From positions 1 through 64,000 of the forward strand of contig CAIRYK010000071.1 of NCBI GenBank assembly GCA_903882805.1: 64,000 nucleotides of DNA. The letters are read 5' to 3'. This DNA comes from an uncultured Bacteroidota bacterium. Lineage in GTDB: Bacteria > Bacteroidota > Bacteroidia > Chitinophagales > Chitinophagaceae. The notes beneath the pieces were generated by a model. The model had not been told where the DNA came from, did no database searches, and was given only the letters and a program-made list of their open reading frames with translations. This document shows positions 48,906 to 59,010 of the stretch, in pieces (positions within the stretch are counted from its first letter, which is position 1; every line of letters starts with the position of its first letter). Position numbers and translations under genes: made by a program.

Positions 48906-49964
48906 ATGGAAGCTTATATAAACGGGATGGCTTGTATTGCGCATCATAACGTAATTGATGACCAATACTTTTTTGAAGATGTTGCGGAAATGCCCGCAAG
49001 CAACAACCTGATGGCTAAAGAGCCCGATTATAAAGCATACATACCCGCAGCGTTAATACGCAGAATGTCGCACATAGTAAAAATGGGCGTTTCGGCAGCT
49101 ATGATGAGCATGAAAAAAGCAGGGCTTTCACAGATCGACGCAATAATAACTGGCACCGGCATGGGCTGCGCTGAAGACACGGATAAGTTTTTACGCTCTG
49201 TAGTGTACGACAACGAATCAATGCTTACGCCGACCTCATTTATAAAATCTACACACAATACTGTTGCCGGACAGATAGCGCTGCTAATGAATTGCAGCGG
49301 CTGCAACTTTACTTATGTACACCAAAACCTATCGTTTGAGTATGCCGCCATGGACGCTATGATGCTGCTGATGGAAGGTGATGCAGAAAATGTGCTGGTT
49401 GGGGGTATAGATGAAAATACGCCTACCATGTATGAGCTTTTCCGCAGGCATGGACTAATAAAACTACACGAAAACCTGCAACCAATATGGCAGACCAATA
49501 CAAGCGGTTATGTGGTTGGCGAAGGCGCGGCATTCTTTAACCTTAGCGATAAACCCGCCGACAATTGCCGAGCAAAAATAGCTGGCGTAAAATGCCTTCA
49601 GGAACTTGCCGGATCTGCATCACTGCTACAGAGAGTAACAGATTTTCTTACCGAATCCCTCACAATGCTTAGCGACATCGACCTCGTACTCTCCGGTAAT
49701 TGCGGTGATGCGGAAATGGACAAACGCATCGCTGCTTTCAATACAGACTGCGAAAGGCCTATTGGCTATTACAAACATCTTTGCGGCGATTACTTTACTG
49801 CATCTTCGTTTGCAGTATGGCTTGCTGCGCGCATTATAGACCTGCAACAAGCGCCCAAAGTAATTGTACCCAACCATACTATAAAGGAACCGATAAAAAA
49901 TATCCTGATAGTGAACCACTACCAGGATAAACAGTATTCTTTCCTTTTGGTTTCTGCCCGTTAA
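48906..49964 (+). CDS. KS-like protein, chain-length-factor-like (Cys replaced by Gln)
   Basis: Two nt after FabF-like stop; NCSGCNFTYVHQNLSFEYAAMDAMMLLMEGDAENVLVGGIDE aligns to KS active-site region with Q in Cys position; no HGTGT His. Confidence 0.75.
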   Translation: MEAYINGMACIAHHNVIDDQYFFEDVAEMPASNNLMAKEPDYKAYIPAALIRRMSHIVKMGVSAAMMSMKKAGLSQIDAIITGTGMGCAEDTDKFLRSVVYDNESMLTPTSFIKSTHNTVAGQIALLMNCSGCNFTYVHQNLSFEYAAMDAMMLLMEGDAENVLVGGIDENTPTMYELFRRHGLIKLHENLQPIWQTNTSGYVVGEGAAFFNLSDKPADNCRAKIAGVKCLQELAGSASLLQRVTDFLTESLTMLSDIDLVLSGNCGDAEMDKRIAAFNTDCERPIGYYKHLCGDYFTASSFAVWLAARIIDLQQAPKVIVPNHTIKEPIKNILIVNHYQDKQYSFLLVSAR

Positions 49965-49971
49965 CACTACC

Positions 49972-51786
49972 CTATTCTGATTTCGATTTTCTTCCCTGCA
50001 ACGGTGTTTGAATTGCCACGGGGAGCGAATATTCGCTCATTACGCCATTTTCCGAAATAGCGCGCAGCGTATAGGTGTAGGCTGTATTCGGCTCTAATTT
50101 TGGTGTTACAAATTCAATAGCTCCTTTTTTAATAGTGCCCTCGTTTGCAATTTCCACCGTATTCTGGTACAGTTTAAAGCCCTTCACATCAGCCACATCA
50201 GGATATTGCCATTGTACAACCGCCTTCCCGCTATCCAGTAAAACTTTTGAAATTAGCGGTTGCGGCAACTCCAGGCTCGGCACACTAATAGCTATTGTGT
50301 CGCTCAACGGGCTTTCCATATTTTTCTTACCTAATGCCGCTATGATAAACTTGTAAACAGTAGCGCTGCCATGTGTTATTTCGTAGTTGTATTTACTAGT
50401 GCGCACCTGCGTTTTCTCTGCAGCAAAAAGTAATTTTCCACTGTTTTGGCTAGAAACATATACCCTATAATAGTCCGTAACTGAATCACCGGCCAGTTTG
50501 GGGTTCCAGCTTAGTTGTACTGTATACTTTTTATTACCCGGCATGAGCTTAACTCTAAAATTATCCGGCTTTGGAGGAATGTTTTGTGGAAAATAATAAT
50601 ACAGTCTTTCTGGCCCTACCGATACAGTCTTATCCAGATAAAGGGTTTTGACCCTAAACTTAATGTAACCGCTGATTGGCGAGGGTGATTTATCGATATA
50701 CTCGCGGGTAAAAGGCTCAATGAGCGGCGCAATTTGCTGAAACCCATCTGGAAGATTCGACTTTTCTATGTAAAACCCTTTTATAAAACGTTCGTCAGCA
50801 ACTGGAAAATTCCATTTGATATCTATTCCCTCTTTGAAATAGTACCCTAATGACTTCACGCCTGTAATGCTTGCCAACTTATAATCTGACGGATGCTCTT
50901 CAGGATCGTATTTGTAGGACTTGATTATACCCTCAATTCCTAACAAACTTTCTGCGCTAATACTGTATTGAATAGTTTCGGCCGCATTGGCTGATTTGTC
51001 GGTCCAGTTAAACTCAGACGGAGCCTGCACATTGCCAGCTACGATAGGCGCCTGATTAAGCCGCATACCTTCTCTGTATACATTGAATCCGGCTATATCG
51101 CCAGCCTTTAGTTTATTTACATCTGCTGTCCACAATACAGTTATACCTCTTGTCGCCTTTGTTCCTCTCGATGTTATTTCTTTTACCACATTAAGATCGG
51201 GAATTTCACCATAGTTCCACATTGCGCTATCTAATAATACGTTAGTACCCTGCGCAAACAAGCCATAACAATAGCCAGTTTTGTTTTTTGCCGACCTATC
51301 TACAAAACCAAAACCGCTTGCCAACGCCACATCATAATTGGACGCAATCAATATGGAAAAATCCTGCAACACTTTATCATCTGCTAAAAAACCACTTATC
51401 ATAGCCGTATTATCTATTTCTTTCAACTTTTTCCGCGCTATCATTTTCAATACCCTTGCCTTGGTCACACTTTCCTCATTCTTATCGGCTTCTACATTAC
51501 TCAGCTTTTTCTTTGCTGATATCTCGGGAATAATTGCCTCTGTATTTAGCTTTACCCAACCTTGTTGCCCCTCTTTTCTTTTGATGTCGAAGCCGCTAAT
51601 TTCCTTATTCCAGCTTTTCAGAAACCAAACCAGCTTTACCGTTTTACCATCCGGGCTTTGCAAAAGCAGATTCGCATCGCCGGATTGTGAAAAGCCCATA
51701 GTGGCAATTAGTAAAACCCCGACCAACAACAATAACGACACTTTCATATTAAATTTTTTTAAAAAAATAACCTCCGAAGGAACCAA
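49972..51786 (-). CDS. Fibronectin type III repeat secreted protein
   Basis: Signal peptide MKVSLLLLVGVLLIATMGFSQ; repeated KVVLVWxx...FxxYR-type FN3 modules (SDTIAISVPSLELPQPLISKVLLDSGKAVVQWQYPDVADVKGFKLYQN). Confidence 0.8.
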   Translation of the reverse strand: MVPSEVIFLKKFNMKVSLLLLVGVLLIATMGFSQSGDANLLLQSPDGKTVKLVWFLKSWNKEISGFDIKRKEGQQGWVKLNTEAIIPEISAKKKLSNVEADKNEESVTKARVLKMIARKKLKEIDNTAMISGFLADDKVLQDFSILIASNYDVALASGFGFVDRSAKNKTGYCYGLFAQGTNVLLDSAMWNYGEIPDLNVVKEITSRGTKATRGITVLWTADVNKLKAGDIAGFNVYREGMRLNQAPIVAGNVQAPSEFNWTDKSANAAETIQYSISAESLLGIEGIIKSYKYDPEEHPSDYKLASITGVKSLGYYFKEGIDIKWNFPVADERFIKGFYIEKSNLPDGFQQIAPLIEPFTREYIDKSPSPISGYIKFRVKTLYLDKTVSVGPERLYYYFPQNIPPKPDNFRVKLMPGNKKYTVQLSWNPKLAGDSVTDYYRVYVSSQNSGKLLFAAEKTQVRTSKYNYEITHGSATVYKFIIAALGKKNMESPLSDTIAISVPSLELPQPLISKVLLDSGKAVVQWQYPDVADVKGFKLYQNTVEIANEGTIKKGAIEFVTPKLEPNTAYTYTLRAISENGVMSEYSLPVAIQTPLQGRKSKSE

Positions 51787-52319
51787 TCAAACACGTATGT
51801 TCTGATAAAATTATTCATTTTCTGCCATACAAAGGCGCATTAACAACATGACACATATCATGTTATGCAAACTACTACTAAACAAGTGTTTACAAAAAGG
51901 GTTTTACACTAATTGTTGATGCTATTTATAAAATACAAATTGACTTTGGCGTTTAGACGCTTGATTTCTGAAAAGGTTTAGAAACGATTATGCGCAAAGA
52001 AAAATGACAGCTCAGATGGCTCCTCTAAATCCAAATAAAGCTAGTTTAAGTAGGAGCAATGATAACATTATCGTTACTTTTATTACACTACACTTTGCAT
52101 ACTCAACTCATTATCAATATCCCAACTAAAAGTTTGAGAAATAAAAAAATGTTTATACTTTGCAGAGGGCAAAACAATCCTATTACTTATATACGATAAA
52201 AACGGCTTCTAATATAACATTGAGTCTATCAGTTTTATACAGCCAAATCATTAATGTTTACTACATTAACATGGCGTTATATTTTCAGCGATTGTAAATA
52301 CCTAAACACCCAATGCGGT

Positions 52320-52703
52320 ATGAGCGACGAAGTAAAAAAAATATTTGTGGTTGACGACGACGAAATGCTATCGTTGGCGCTCGAGGACTATCTGGAACGT
52401 AAAACAACGCACCAAGTGCATCTTTTCGAAACAGGTGAGGAATGCCTCAAACATTTGGAAGAAGATCCAGACATTATCATCCTTGACTATAATCTTAATT
52501 CAGTTCATAAAAACGCTGCCAATGGACTTATAATTCTGGAAGCAATAAAATCGCGCAATAAGGGTATTAAAGTAGTTATGTTATCTAGTCAGGAAGCAAA
52601 TGGCATAGTATTACAAACAATTGATTTGGGAGCCGAACAATATGTTGTAAAAGATGAAGATGCTTTCGACAAAATAGTATCAATATGCAACAACAAAAAA
52701 TAA
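52320..52703 (+). CDS. Stand-alone response regulator receiver protein (paralog A)
   Basis: KKIFVVDDDEMLSLALEDYL...PDIIILDYNLNSV...VVMLSSQ...VVKDEDAFDKI. Confidence 0.92.
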   Translation: MSDEVKKIFVVDDDEMLSLALEDYLERKTTHQVHLFETGEECLKHLEEDPDIIILDYNLNSVHKNAANGLIILEAIKSRNKGIKVVMLSSQEANGIVLQTIDLGAEQYVVKDEDAFDKIVSICNNKK

Positions 52704-52797
52704 TATACAATATTTGCAATCTTATATTCGCAGCTTAATATAGCGATGTGGCAAATCTATTGTTTTTTTTGCGAGCTACATTCAAAGCCAAAATCCC

Positions 52798-55700
52798 ATG
52801 AAAACGCCTCAAATAAGCAGAGTTTTTCTCGTTTCGTTTTTACTATCCTACTCAAGTGTTGCTGTTGCGCAAAAGCAAAATAATTTAATTATAGATTCAT
52901 TACTGAGCGAACTGCCGAAACAAAAAGATGATACAAACAAAGTAAACCTACTGTTACACATCTCCGGATCGTATCACCAAACCAATAATGCTAACAAAAG
53001 TATACGCTACGCAGAGGAGGGACTGGAAATAGCAGAGAAAATAGTTTGGGAACGAGGCATAGCGAAGTCATACATTAGTTTGGGAGATGGTAATTTATTA
53101 AAAGACAACAACCAAACTTCGCTCGAGCAATTTCAAAAGGCATTGAAGATAGCTGACATTTTAGATGAAAAATCTATTATATTCAGCGCTCTAAAACATT
53201 TAGGATCAACATATTACCAACTAAAAGACTATCCAAAGGCGCTCGATTATTATTTGCTGAGTTTAAAAATAAATGAAGCATCGGGCAACCAAAAAGCCAT
53301 ATACAACAACATGCTAACTATAGGCAATTTGTATGCCTATAAAACACATGACTATTCCAAAGCCCTGGATTACTTTCTACGATGTTTAAAAATTAGCGAA
53401 GAACTTTGCGACACCAGCGAGGTAGCGAACAATGTGAGCGAAATAGGTAATGTATATTCCGGTCAGCGCGACTTTCCAAAAGCTCTTGGCTATCTGCAAC
53501 GTGCGCTTAAAATAAATGAAGACCTTGGTAAAGACCGTAGCATTGCTGCCAATCTAAAAAATATAGGCAAAGTCTACTTCAACCAGAACGACTATTCGAC
53601 ATCGCTTAGTTTCACAACACGAGCCCTGAAACTATTTGAGCAACTTGGCGATAAAGCAGAAATAGCTGGCGCCAACCAAATGATAGCCGATATTAAAAAT
53701 GGACAAAACAACAAAACAGAAGCGTTAGACTATTATAACATAGCGCTCAAAATATATCGCGAAAATGGAGATAAATCACAGACCGTTCAAACTCTGTTGA
53801 AAATTGGCGGTATTTACAAAGACCAGGCCGACTATGCAGCTGCAATGTATTACAACCTGCAGGGCATGAAGCTTAGCGATGAGATGGGCGACAAAACTGG
53901 CATGGCACGGAGTATGGCGCACATTGGGGTAGATTATCAGCAAATGGCTATTGACACCGCACATAAAGTACATGCCGACTCGCTTGCCTGCCTTACTAAA
54001 CAAGAACGTCTTGACCGCTCGTTTGCTTACCTTAATCAGGCTATTACTTTGTTCAAAGAAGCCGGCAATCTCGATCAATTACAAGCTACCTATCTGCAAC
54101 TATCGCAGGTGCAAACGCTACAGGGAGATAATCTAGGCGCACTGGAAAGCTATAAACAACATATCAATTACCTCGAAAGCGTATATAATCAGGAAAAAAG
54201 CAACGAGGTATCACGAAAAGAACTACTCCACCTGTTTGAAAAAAAACAGGAAGCAATGCGCCTTGAAGCCGAGAAAAAGGAACTAGCCATGCAAATGGAA
54301 ATGCGTCTTAACACCCTACGTCTGGAGTATGAACACAAACAGGCGATGGCCAAATCGGACAAGGAGCGTCAAAAATTAAAATATGAAGAAGAGATAAAAG
54401 AAAAAGAGATAAAGTTTGAGTTCGCACAAAAACAAGCGCGAGCCGAAGCCGATCAACAAAACAAGATAGCTCTTGTAAAAGCCGAACAGGATAAAAAAGA
54501 CGCAATTGCGGCCGCAAAAATAGCCGAAAAAGAAAAAGAAGCAGGAATGCAACGCAACTACTTCATCGTAGGATTTAGCATGCTTACTGTGCTTACATTG
54601 GTGGTGTTCAATAGATTCATTATCACCCGCAAAAACAAAAAAATCCTTGAAATAAAAAACAAGGAAATAGCAGCAGAAAAGGAAAATGCCGACTACCTGC
54701 GTATAAGAGCAGAGAATTCTGAAAAATTCAAGCAAAAATTTCTGGCTAATATGAGCCACGAAATTCGCACGCCGATGAATGCAATAAGCGGTATGACCGG
54801 GTTGCTGCTTGATAAAAACCCTCGACCAGACCAACTCAATTATCTGCAGGCAATTAGCAAGTCTTCAGACATTCTTTTGCATGTAATCAATGACGTACTC
54901 GATTTGTCTAAAATTGAAGCAGGCAAGCTGGAATTAGAAACTATTGATTTTTCGCTATCAGAAGCTATTAAGCAAGTAAAGGATACTTTGTCTTACAGGG
55001 CAGAAGAAAAAGGCTTATTGCTGGTTACTCAAATCGAAGAAAATGTACCTGATGTTATTATAGGCGACCCCTTCAGGCTAAACCAGATATTATTGAATCT
55101 TGGAGGAAATGCACTTAAATTCACGGAACGCGGCGGCGTTTACATAGTAGTTTCTACGGATAACAAAAAGGAAGATGAAGTTTCTCTGAAATTTACAATT
55201 TCTGATACCGGCATAGGCATACCATCCGATAAAATGAATAACCTGTTTGAGAGCTTTTCCCAAGTCAATAATTCTGACACCCGTATGTATGGCGGTACAG
55301 GACTGGGATTATCTATTTCAAAGCAACTGGTGGAGTTGCAGGGTGGAACAATATCGGTAGAGAGTATCGTAGGAAGTGGTTCAACATTCTCATTTACAAT
55401 AGGATATACAGTTGGTTCTGCAACAAGACTCCAACAAAGAGCCATTGAAGAACAAAGTCTTAACGGCGTAATACTTAACGGACTTAGAATATTGCTTGCA
55501 GACGATAACGAATACAACCGGATGGTAGTAAGTGAGACGCTTCAATTAAAGGCAGAGGTACAAACGGACATGGCTTTAAACGGGCAGGAAGCCATTGACT
55601 TGTTGCAAGCTAACGACTACGACGTGATATTGATGGATGTACAAATGCCTGTTATGAATGGAATAGATGCAACACGGTATATCAGAGAAAAACTGTCTGC

Positions 55701-56247
55701 GCCTAAAAACCAGATACCTATTATAGCGCTTACTGCCAGTGTTCTGCGATCAGACCTCGACATGTGTTCGCAATCGGGAATGAACGCTTATGTGCCAAAA
55801 CCGTTTAAGCCATGGCAGTTGATACAAACTATCGCCGACGTAACCGGGCGAAAAAAACAAGCTACAAACCACAAACTACATAACGGCAGCGAAATTGCCA
55901 GTGCATATGCATCGACAAACTCCGTTACCGATCTAACCTACCTTAAGAAGTTTTGCGAGGACGATGAAAAAAGAATGAAAAAGTACATTAAGCTATACCT
56001 GAACGCACTACCCGCATTTAAAGATAAGATTAGCGCGGCAGTAGACGCTAATGATAAAACCGAGATCGCGTTGCATGTTCATTCCTTTAAACCTAAATGG
56101 ATGATGATGGGTATGAAAAAAGCAAATGAACTGGGCATAAAAATAGATATGCAATGCAAAGAAAACAGTGAACAAGTATTTGCCAACATAGAATTATTAC
56201 TACAGGAAACAAATAATTCTGTGCTCGAATTGAACGACAAATGTTAG
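52798..56247 (+). CDS. Hybrid sensor histidine kinase: TPR repeats, coiled coil, TM, HisKA-HATPase, REC, HPt-like
   Basis: Multiple TPRs; FLANMSHEIRTPMNAISGMTGLL (H box), GTGLGLSISKQLVELQGG, ILLADDNEYNRMVV...DVILMDVQMPVMNG, C-terminal ALHVHSFKPKWMMMGM HPt-like. Confidence 0.93.
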   Translation: MKTPQISRVFLVSFLLSYSSVAVAQKQNNLIIDSLLSELPKQKDDTNKVNLLLHISGSYHQTNNANKSIRYAEEGLEIAEKIVWERGIAKSYISLGDGNLLKDNNQTSLEQFQKALKIADILDEKSIIFSALKHLGSTYYQLKDYPKALDYYLLSLKINEASGNQKAIYNNMLTIGNLYAYKTHDYSKALDYFLRCLKISEELCDTSEVANNVSEIGNVYSGQRDFPKALGYLQRALKINEDLGKDRSIAANLKNIGKVYFNQNDYSTSLSFTTRALKLFEQLGDKAEIAGANQMIADIKNGQNNKTEALDYYNIALKIYRENGDKSQTVQTLLKIGGIYKDQADYAAAMYYNLQGMKLSDEMGDKTGMARSMAHIGVDYQQMAIDTAHKVHADSLACLTKQERLDRSFAYLNQAITLFKEAGNLDQLQATYLQLSQVQTLQGDNLGALESYKQHINYLESVYNQEKSNEVSRKELLHLFEKKQEAMRLEAEKKELAMQMEMRLNTLRLEYEHKQAMAKSDKERQKLKYEEEIKEKEIKFEFAQKQARAEADQQNKIALVKAEQDKKDAIAAAKIAEKEKEAGMQRNYFIVGFSMLTVLTLVVFNRFIITRKNKKILEIKNKEIAAEKENADYLRIRAENSEKFKQKFLANMSHEIRTPMNAISGMTGLLLDKNPRPDQLNYLQAISKSSDILLHVINDVLDLSKIEAGKLELETIDFSLSEAIKQVKDTLSYRAEEKGLLLVTQIEENVPDVIIGDPFRLNQILLNLGGNALKFTERGGVYIVVSTDNKKEDEVSLKFTISDTGIGIPSDKMNNLFESFSQVNNSDTRMYGGTGLGLSISKQLVELQGGTISVESIVGSGSTFSFTIGYTVGSATRLQQRAIEEQSLNGVILNGLRILLADDNEYNRMVVSETLQLKAEVQTDMALNGQEAIDLLQANDYDVILMDVQMPVMNGIDATRYIREKLSAPKNQIPIIALTASVLRSDLDMCSQSGMNAYVPKPFKPWQLIQTIADVTGRKKQATNHKLHNGSEIASAYASTNSVTDLTYLKKFCEDDEKRMKKYIKLYLNALPAFKDKISAAVDANDKTEIALHVHSFKPKWMMMGMKKANELGIKIDMQCKENSEQVFANIELLLQETNNSVLELNDKC

Positions 56248-56292
56248 TTTTGACCCGGCTTGACGATGGATTGTACCAAATAACCGTGCAGT

Positions 56293-56673
56293 ATGATTAA
56301 TAAGAAACAGAAAAAAATATTTGTTGTAGACGACGATGAGATGCTCTCTATGGCGCTCGAAGATTACCTGACGAGAAAAACTCCACACGAAATACATTTA
56401 TTCAGCACTGGCGAAGAATGCCTCAGGCATTTAGAAAACCACCCTGACATCATCATTTTAGATTACCACCTCAACTCTGTAACCAAAGATGCAGAAAACG
56501 GAATCAAAATTCTGGAGTGCATCAAAAATTTCGACAACAAAATAAGCGTAATAATGTTGTCGGGTAAAGACATAAACAATATTGCAGTACAAACTGGTTA
56601 CAAAGGAGCAGACCTATATGTGATAAAAGACGAGCAAGCTTTTGACAATATTGTAAATATCTGCAACAATTGA
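56293..56673 (+). CDS. Stand-alone response regulator receiver protein (paralog B)
   Basis: KKIFVVDDDEMLSMALEDYLTRKTPHEIHLFSTGEECLRHLENHPDIIILDYHLNSVTKDAENG; close paralog of 52320-52703. Confidence 0.92.
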   Translation: MINKKQKKIFVVDDDEMLSMALEDYLTRKTPHEIHLFSTGEECLRHLENHPDIIILDYHLNSVTKDAENGIKILECIKNFDNKISVIMLSGKDINNIAVQTGYKGADLYVIKDEQAFDNIVNICNN

Positions 56674-56933
56674 AACAATGTCCGCATCTATTAGTTAATA
56701 CGCCTTTACAGGCGGTTACACACCAACGCTCGGTTTGAAAACTGGTCGACTATTAGTGTATTTGTTAACATAATTTGCCCTGCATTAACAATAGAGGTAG
56801 ATTGAATAAGACTGTCTTGTTTAGATACAACTCACTCATTTTCAATGATTTTCGACCCACCCCAACCCATTTCCGCTTCGTTTTCTATCAGGACCCTAAG
56901 GCTGTAAATGTTAATTTACGGTAAAGAAATTAA

Positions 56934-56970
56934 TTAAACGTTTGTTTAGTTTTAAACAGTTGTTTAATTT
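56934..56970. promoter_or_regulatory. Putative TetR operator: two tandem 18-bp imperfectly palindromic units
   Basis: ttaaacgtttgtttagtt (56934) and ttaaacagttgtttaatt (56952), immediately upstream of the TetR gene. Confidence 0.65.
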
Positions 56971-56990
56971 TGAGTCGTGAAACTGAAAGT

Positions 56991-57641
56991 ATGGAAACAA
57001 TAGACACGACTACCGAATTTAACGAAAAGCAGGTGGCTATAATTACTGCGGCAGAAAAACTGATCTCTACTGATGGATTTGCCGGTACCTCGGTACGCGA
57101 CATAGCACATGAAGCGGGGGTAAATGTGGCCATGATATCTTACTATTTTGGCTCAAAAGAAAAGTTACTGGAAGCCATCTTCGAATACCGCACAAGTATT
57201 ATGAGGATTAAAGTAGAGAACCTTATACAAAACGAACACCTGACGCATATAGAAAAAGTGAACGTACTGATAGACGATTATGTGGAAAAGTTTATGCACC
57301 AGCAAGATTTTCATAAAATCGTTATCAGGGAACAACTTATAGAGCGCGACACAGTAATTGCAAGCCTGATACTGGAATTGAAAAAACGCAATCTGGTATC
57401 TATAAAAAAATTGATTAGCGATGGCCAAAAGGCAGGCGCATTTAAAAAGAACATTGATGTAGGCCTTATGATGTCGACCATGGTAGGCACGGTAAGTCAC
57501 ATGATTTCGTCAAATAAATTCTACCGCGAAATAAACCATCTGGAACATCTAACAGAAGAAGAGTTTCAGAAACACATGAAAAAGAAGCTGAGTTTCCATT
57601 TAAAAAACCTGTTCAAATTAGTACTTACATATGAATCGTAG
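56991..57641 (+). CDS. TetR/AcrR family transcriptional regulator
   Basis: KQVAIITAAEKLISTDGFAGTSVRDIAHEAGVNVAMISYYFGSKEKLLEAIFEY. Confidence 0.94.
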   Translation: METIDTTTEFNEKQVAIITAAEKLISTDGFAGTSVRDIAHEAGVNVAMISYYFGSKEKLLEAIFEYRTSIMRIKVENLIQNEHLTHIEKVNVLIDDYVEKFMHQQDFHKIVIREQLIERDTVIASLILELKKRNLVSIKKLISDGQKAGAFKKNIDVGLMMSTMVGTVSHMISSNKFYREINHLEHLTEEEFQKHMKKKLSFHLKNLFKLVLTYES

Positions 57642-58959
57642 TAAATATAGCGCGCTAAAAGCTTTATCATTTAGCATACTGCTGTCGGCGCCGGCGCTAC
57701 CTGCGCTGGCCCAGCAAACCAAAAACCTGTCGCTCAACGAGGCTATTTCGCTTGCAGTAAAAAGCAGCGGACAGCTAAAAATTGCCTCTGCTAAAGTAGA
57801 TGAGGCTGCAGCTAACACCAGACAGGCTAAAGATAACCAATTGCCCGATCTTAAAGTATCTGGCTCTTACTTAAGACTAAATTCACCCGACGTAGCCCTG
57901 AAAGTAAAACTGGGCAGCGGCAGCGGCGGAGGTGGCGGAGTAAAAGTAGACCAGCTTGGCTATGCTATGGCCAATGCATCCTTACCGATTTTTTCAGGTT
58001 TTAGGGTAAAATATGGTATTGAGTCGGCCAAATACCTGGAACAAGCCGCAAAACTGGATGCAGAAAGCAGTAAGGATGAAGTAGTGATGAATGTGGTGTA
58101 TGCGTATAGCAACCTGTTTAAAGCACAAAACACCGTAGACCTTGTCAAGGAAAACCTGCAACGTGAAGTGCAGCGCGTGACCGACTTTACCGATCTGGAG
58201 AAAAACGGGATAATAGCCAGAAACGACCTGCTAAAAGCAAAACTTCAGGAATCGAATATAGAACTGACGCTGCTGGATGCCGAAAACAACCTAATAATAG
58301 CAACAGCCAATATGAATCTGATGCTGGGATTGCCAATGGAAACTGCCTTAAAAACAGATAACACCATCCTGGAAAACAACAGTACCGATGCTGGGCTGGC
58401 GCAATGGGAGCAAAATGCGTTGAAAAACAGAAAGGATATGGAAGCGCTTACCTACAAAGAAAAGGCGACGGAAACCTCTATAAAAATGGCAAAAGGCGAA
58501 TATTATCCCGGACTGGCTGTAACCGGAGGCTTGATAGCAGCCGATGTACCTAACCTGCTTACCATAAACAACGCATTGAATGTGGGTCTGGGGTTGCAAT
58601 ATAACATTGCTACCTTATGGAAAACAAAAGCTAAAGTAGATGGAGCTAATGCACGACTGCATGAGTTGCAAGCCACAAAAGGCATTATGAACGATCAGAT
58701 AAGATTACAGATCAATCAGGCCTATTACAACTACTTGCTGGCAACCAAGAAAATAGAGGTGTATGCCAAAGCAATAGATCAGGCAAATGAAAACTACCGG
58801 ATAACCAAGGACAAATACGATAACAAACTGGCCACCACTACCGACCTGCTGGATGCCGACGTAGCTCAACTACAATCGCAACTCAACTATTCATTCTCGA
58901 AAGTAGACGCAATAGTTGCTTATAAAAAATTGCAACAGGCCGCAGGACAACTACAATAA
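57631..58959 (+). CDS. TolC-family outer membrane efflux protein
   Basis: NLSLNEAISLAVKSSGQLKIASAKVDEAAANTRQAKDNQLPDLKVSGSY; overlaps TetR gene end. Confidence 0.92.
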   Translation: MNRSKYSALKALSFSILLSAPALPALAQQTKNLSLNEAISLAVKSSGQLKIASAKVDEAAANTRQAKDNQLPDLKVSGSYLRLNSPDVALKVKLGSGSGGGGGVKVDQLGYAMANASLPIFSGFRVKYGIESAKYLEQAAKLDAESSKDEVVMNVVYAYSNLFKAQNTVDLVKENLQREVQRVTDFTDLEKNGIIARNDLLKAKLQESNIELTLLDAENNLIIATANMNLMLGLPMETALKTDNTILENNSTDAGLAQWEQNALKNRKDMEALTYKEKATETSIKMAKGEYYPGLAVTGGLIAADVPNLLTINNALNVGLGLQYNIATLWKTKAKVDGANARLHELQATKGIMNDQIRLQINQAYYNYLLATKKIEVYAKAIDQANENYRITKDKYDNKLATTTDLLDADVAQLQSQLNYSFSKVDAIVAYKKLQQAAGQLQ

Positions 58960-59010
58960 ACACATAACCAACCAAACTACAACAAACAAAAAAGCAAAAA
59001 CATAAAATAT

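Noticed and set aside
54376-54834. 152-aa minus Phe-rich ORF
   Set aside because: Antisense of the coiled-coil Lys/Glu-rich region of the histidine kinase, which yields Phe/Leu-rich artefacts.
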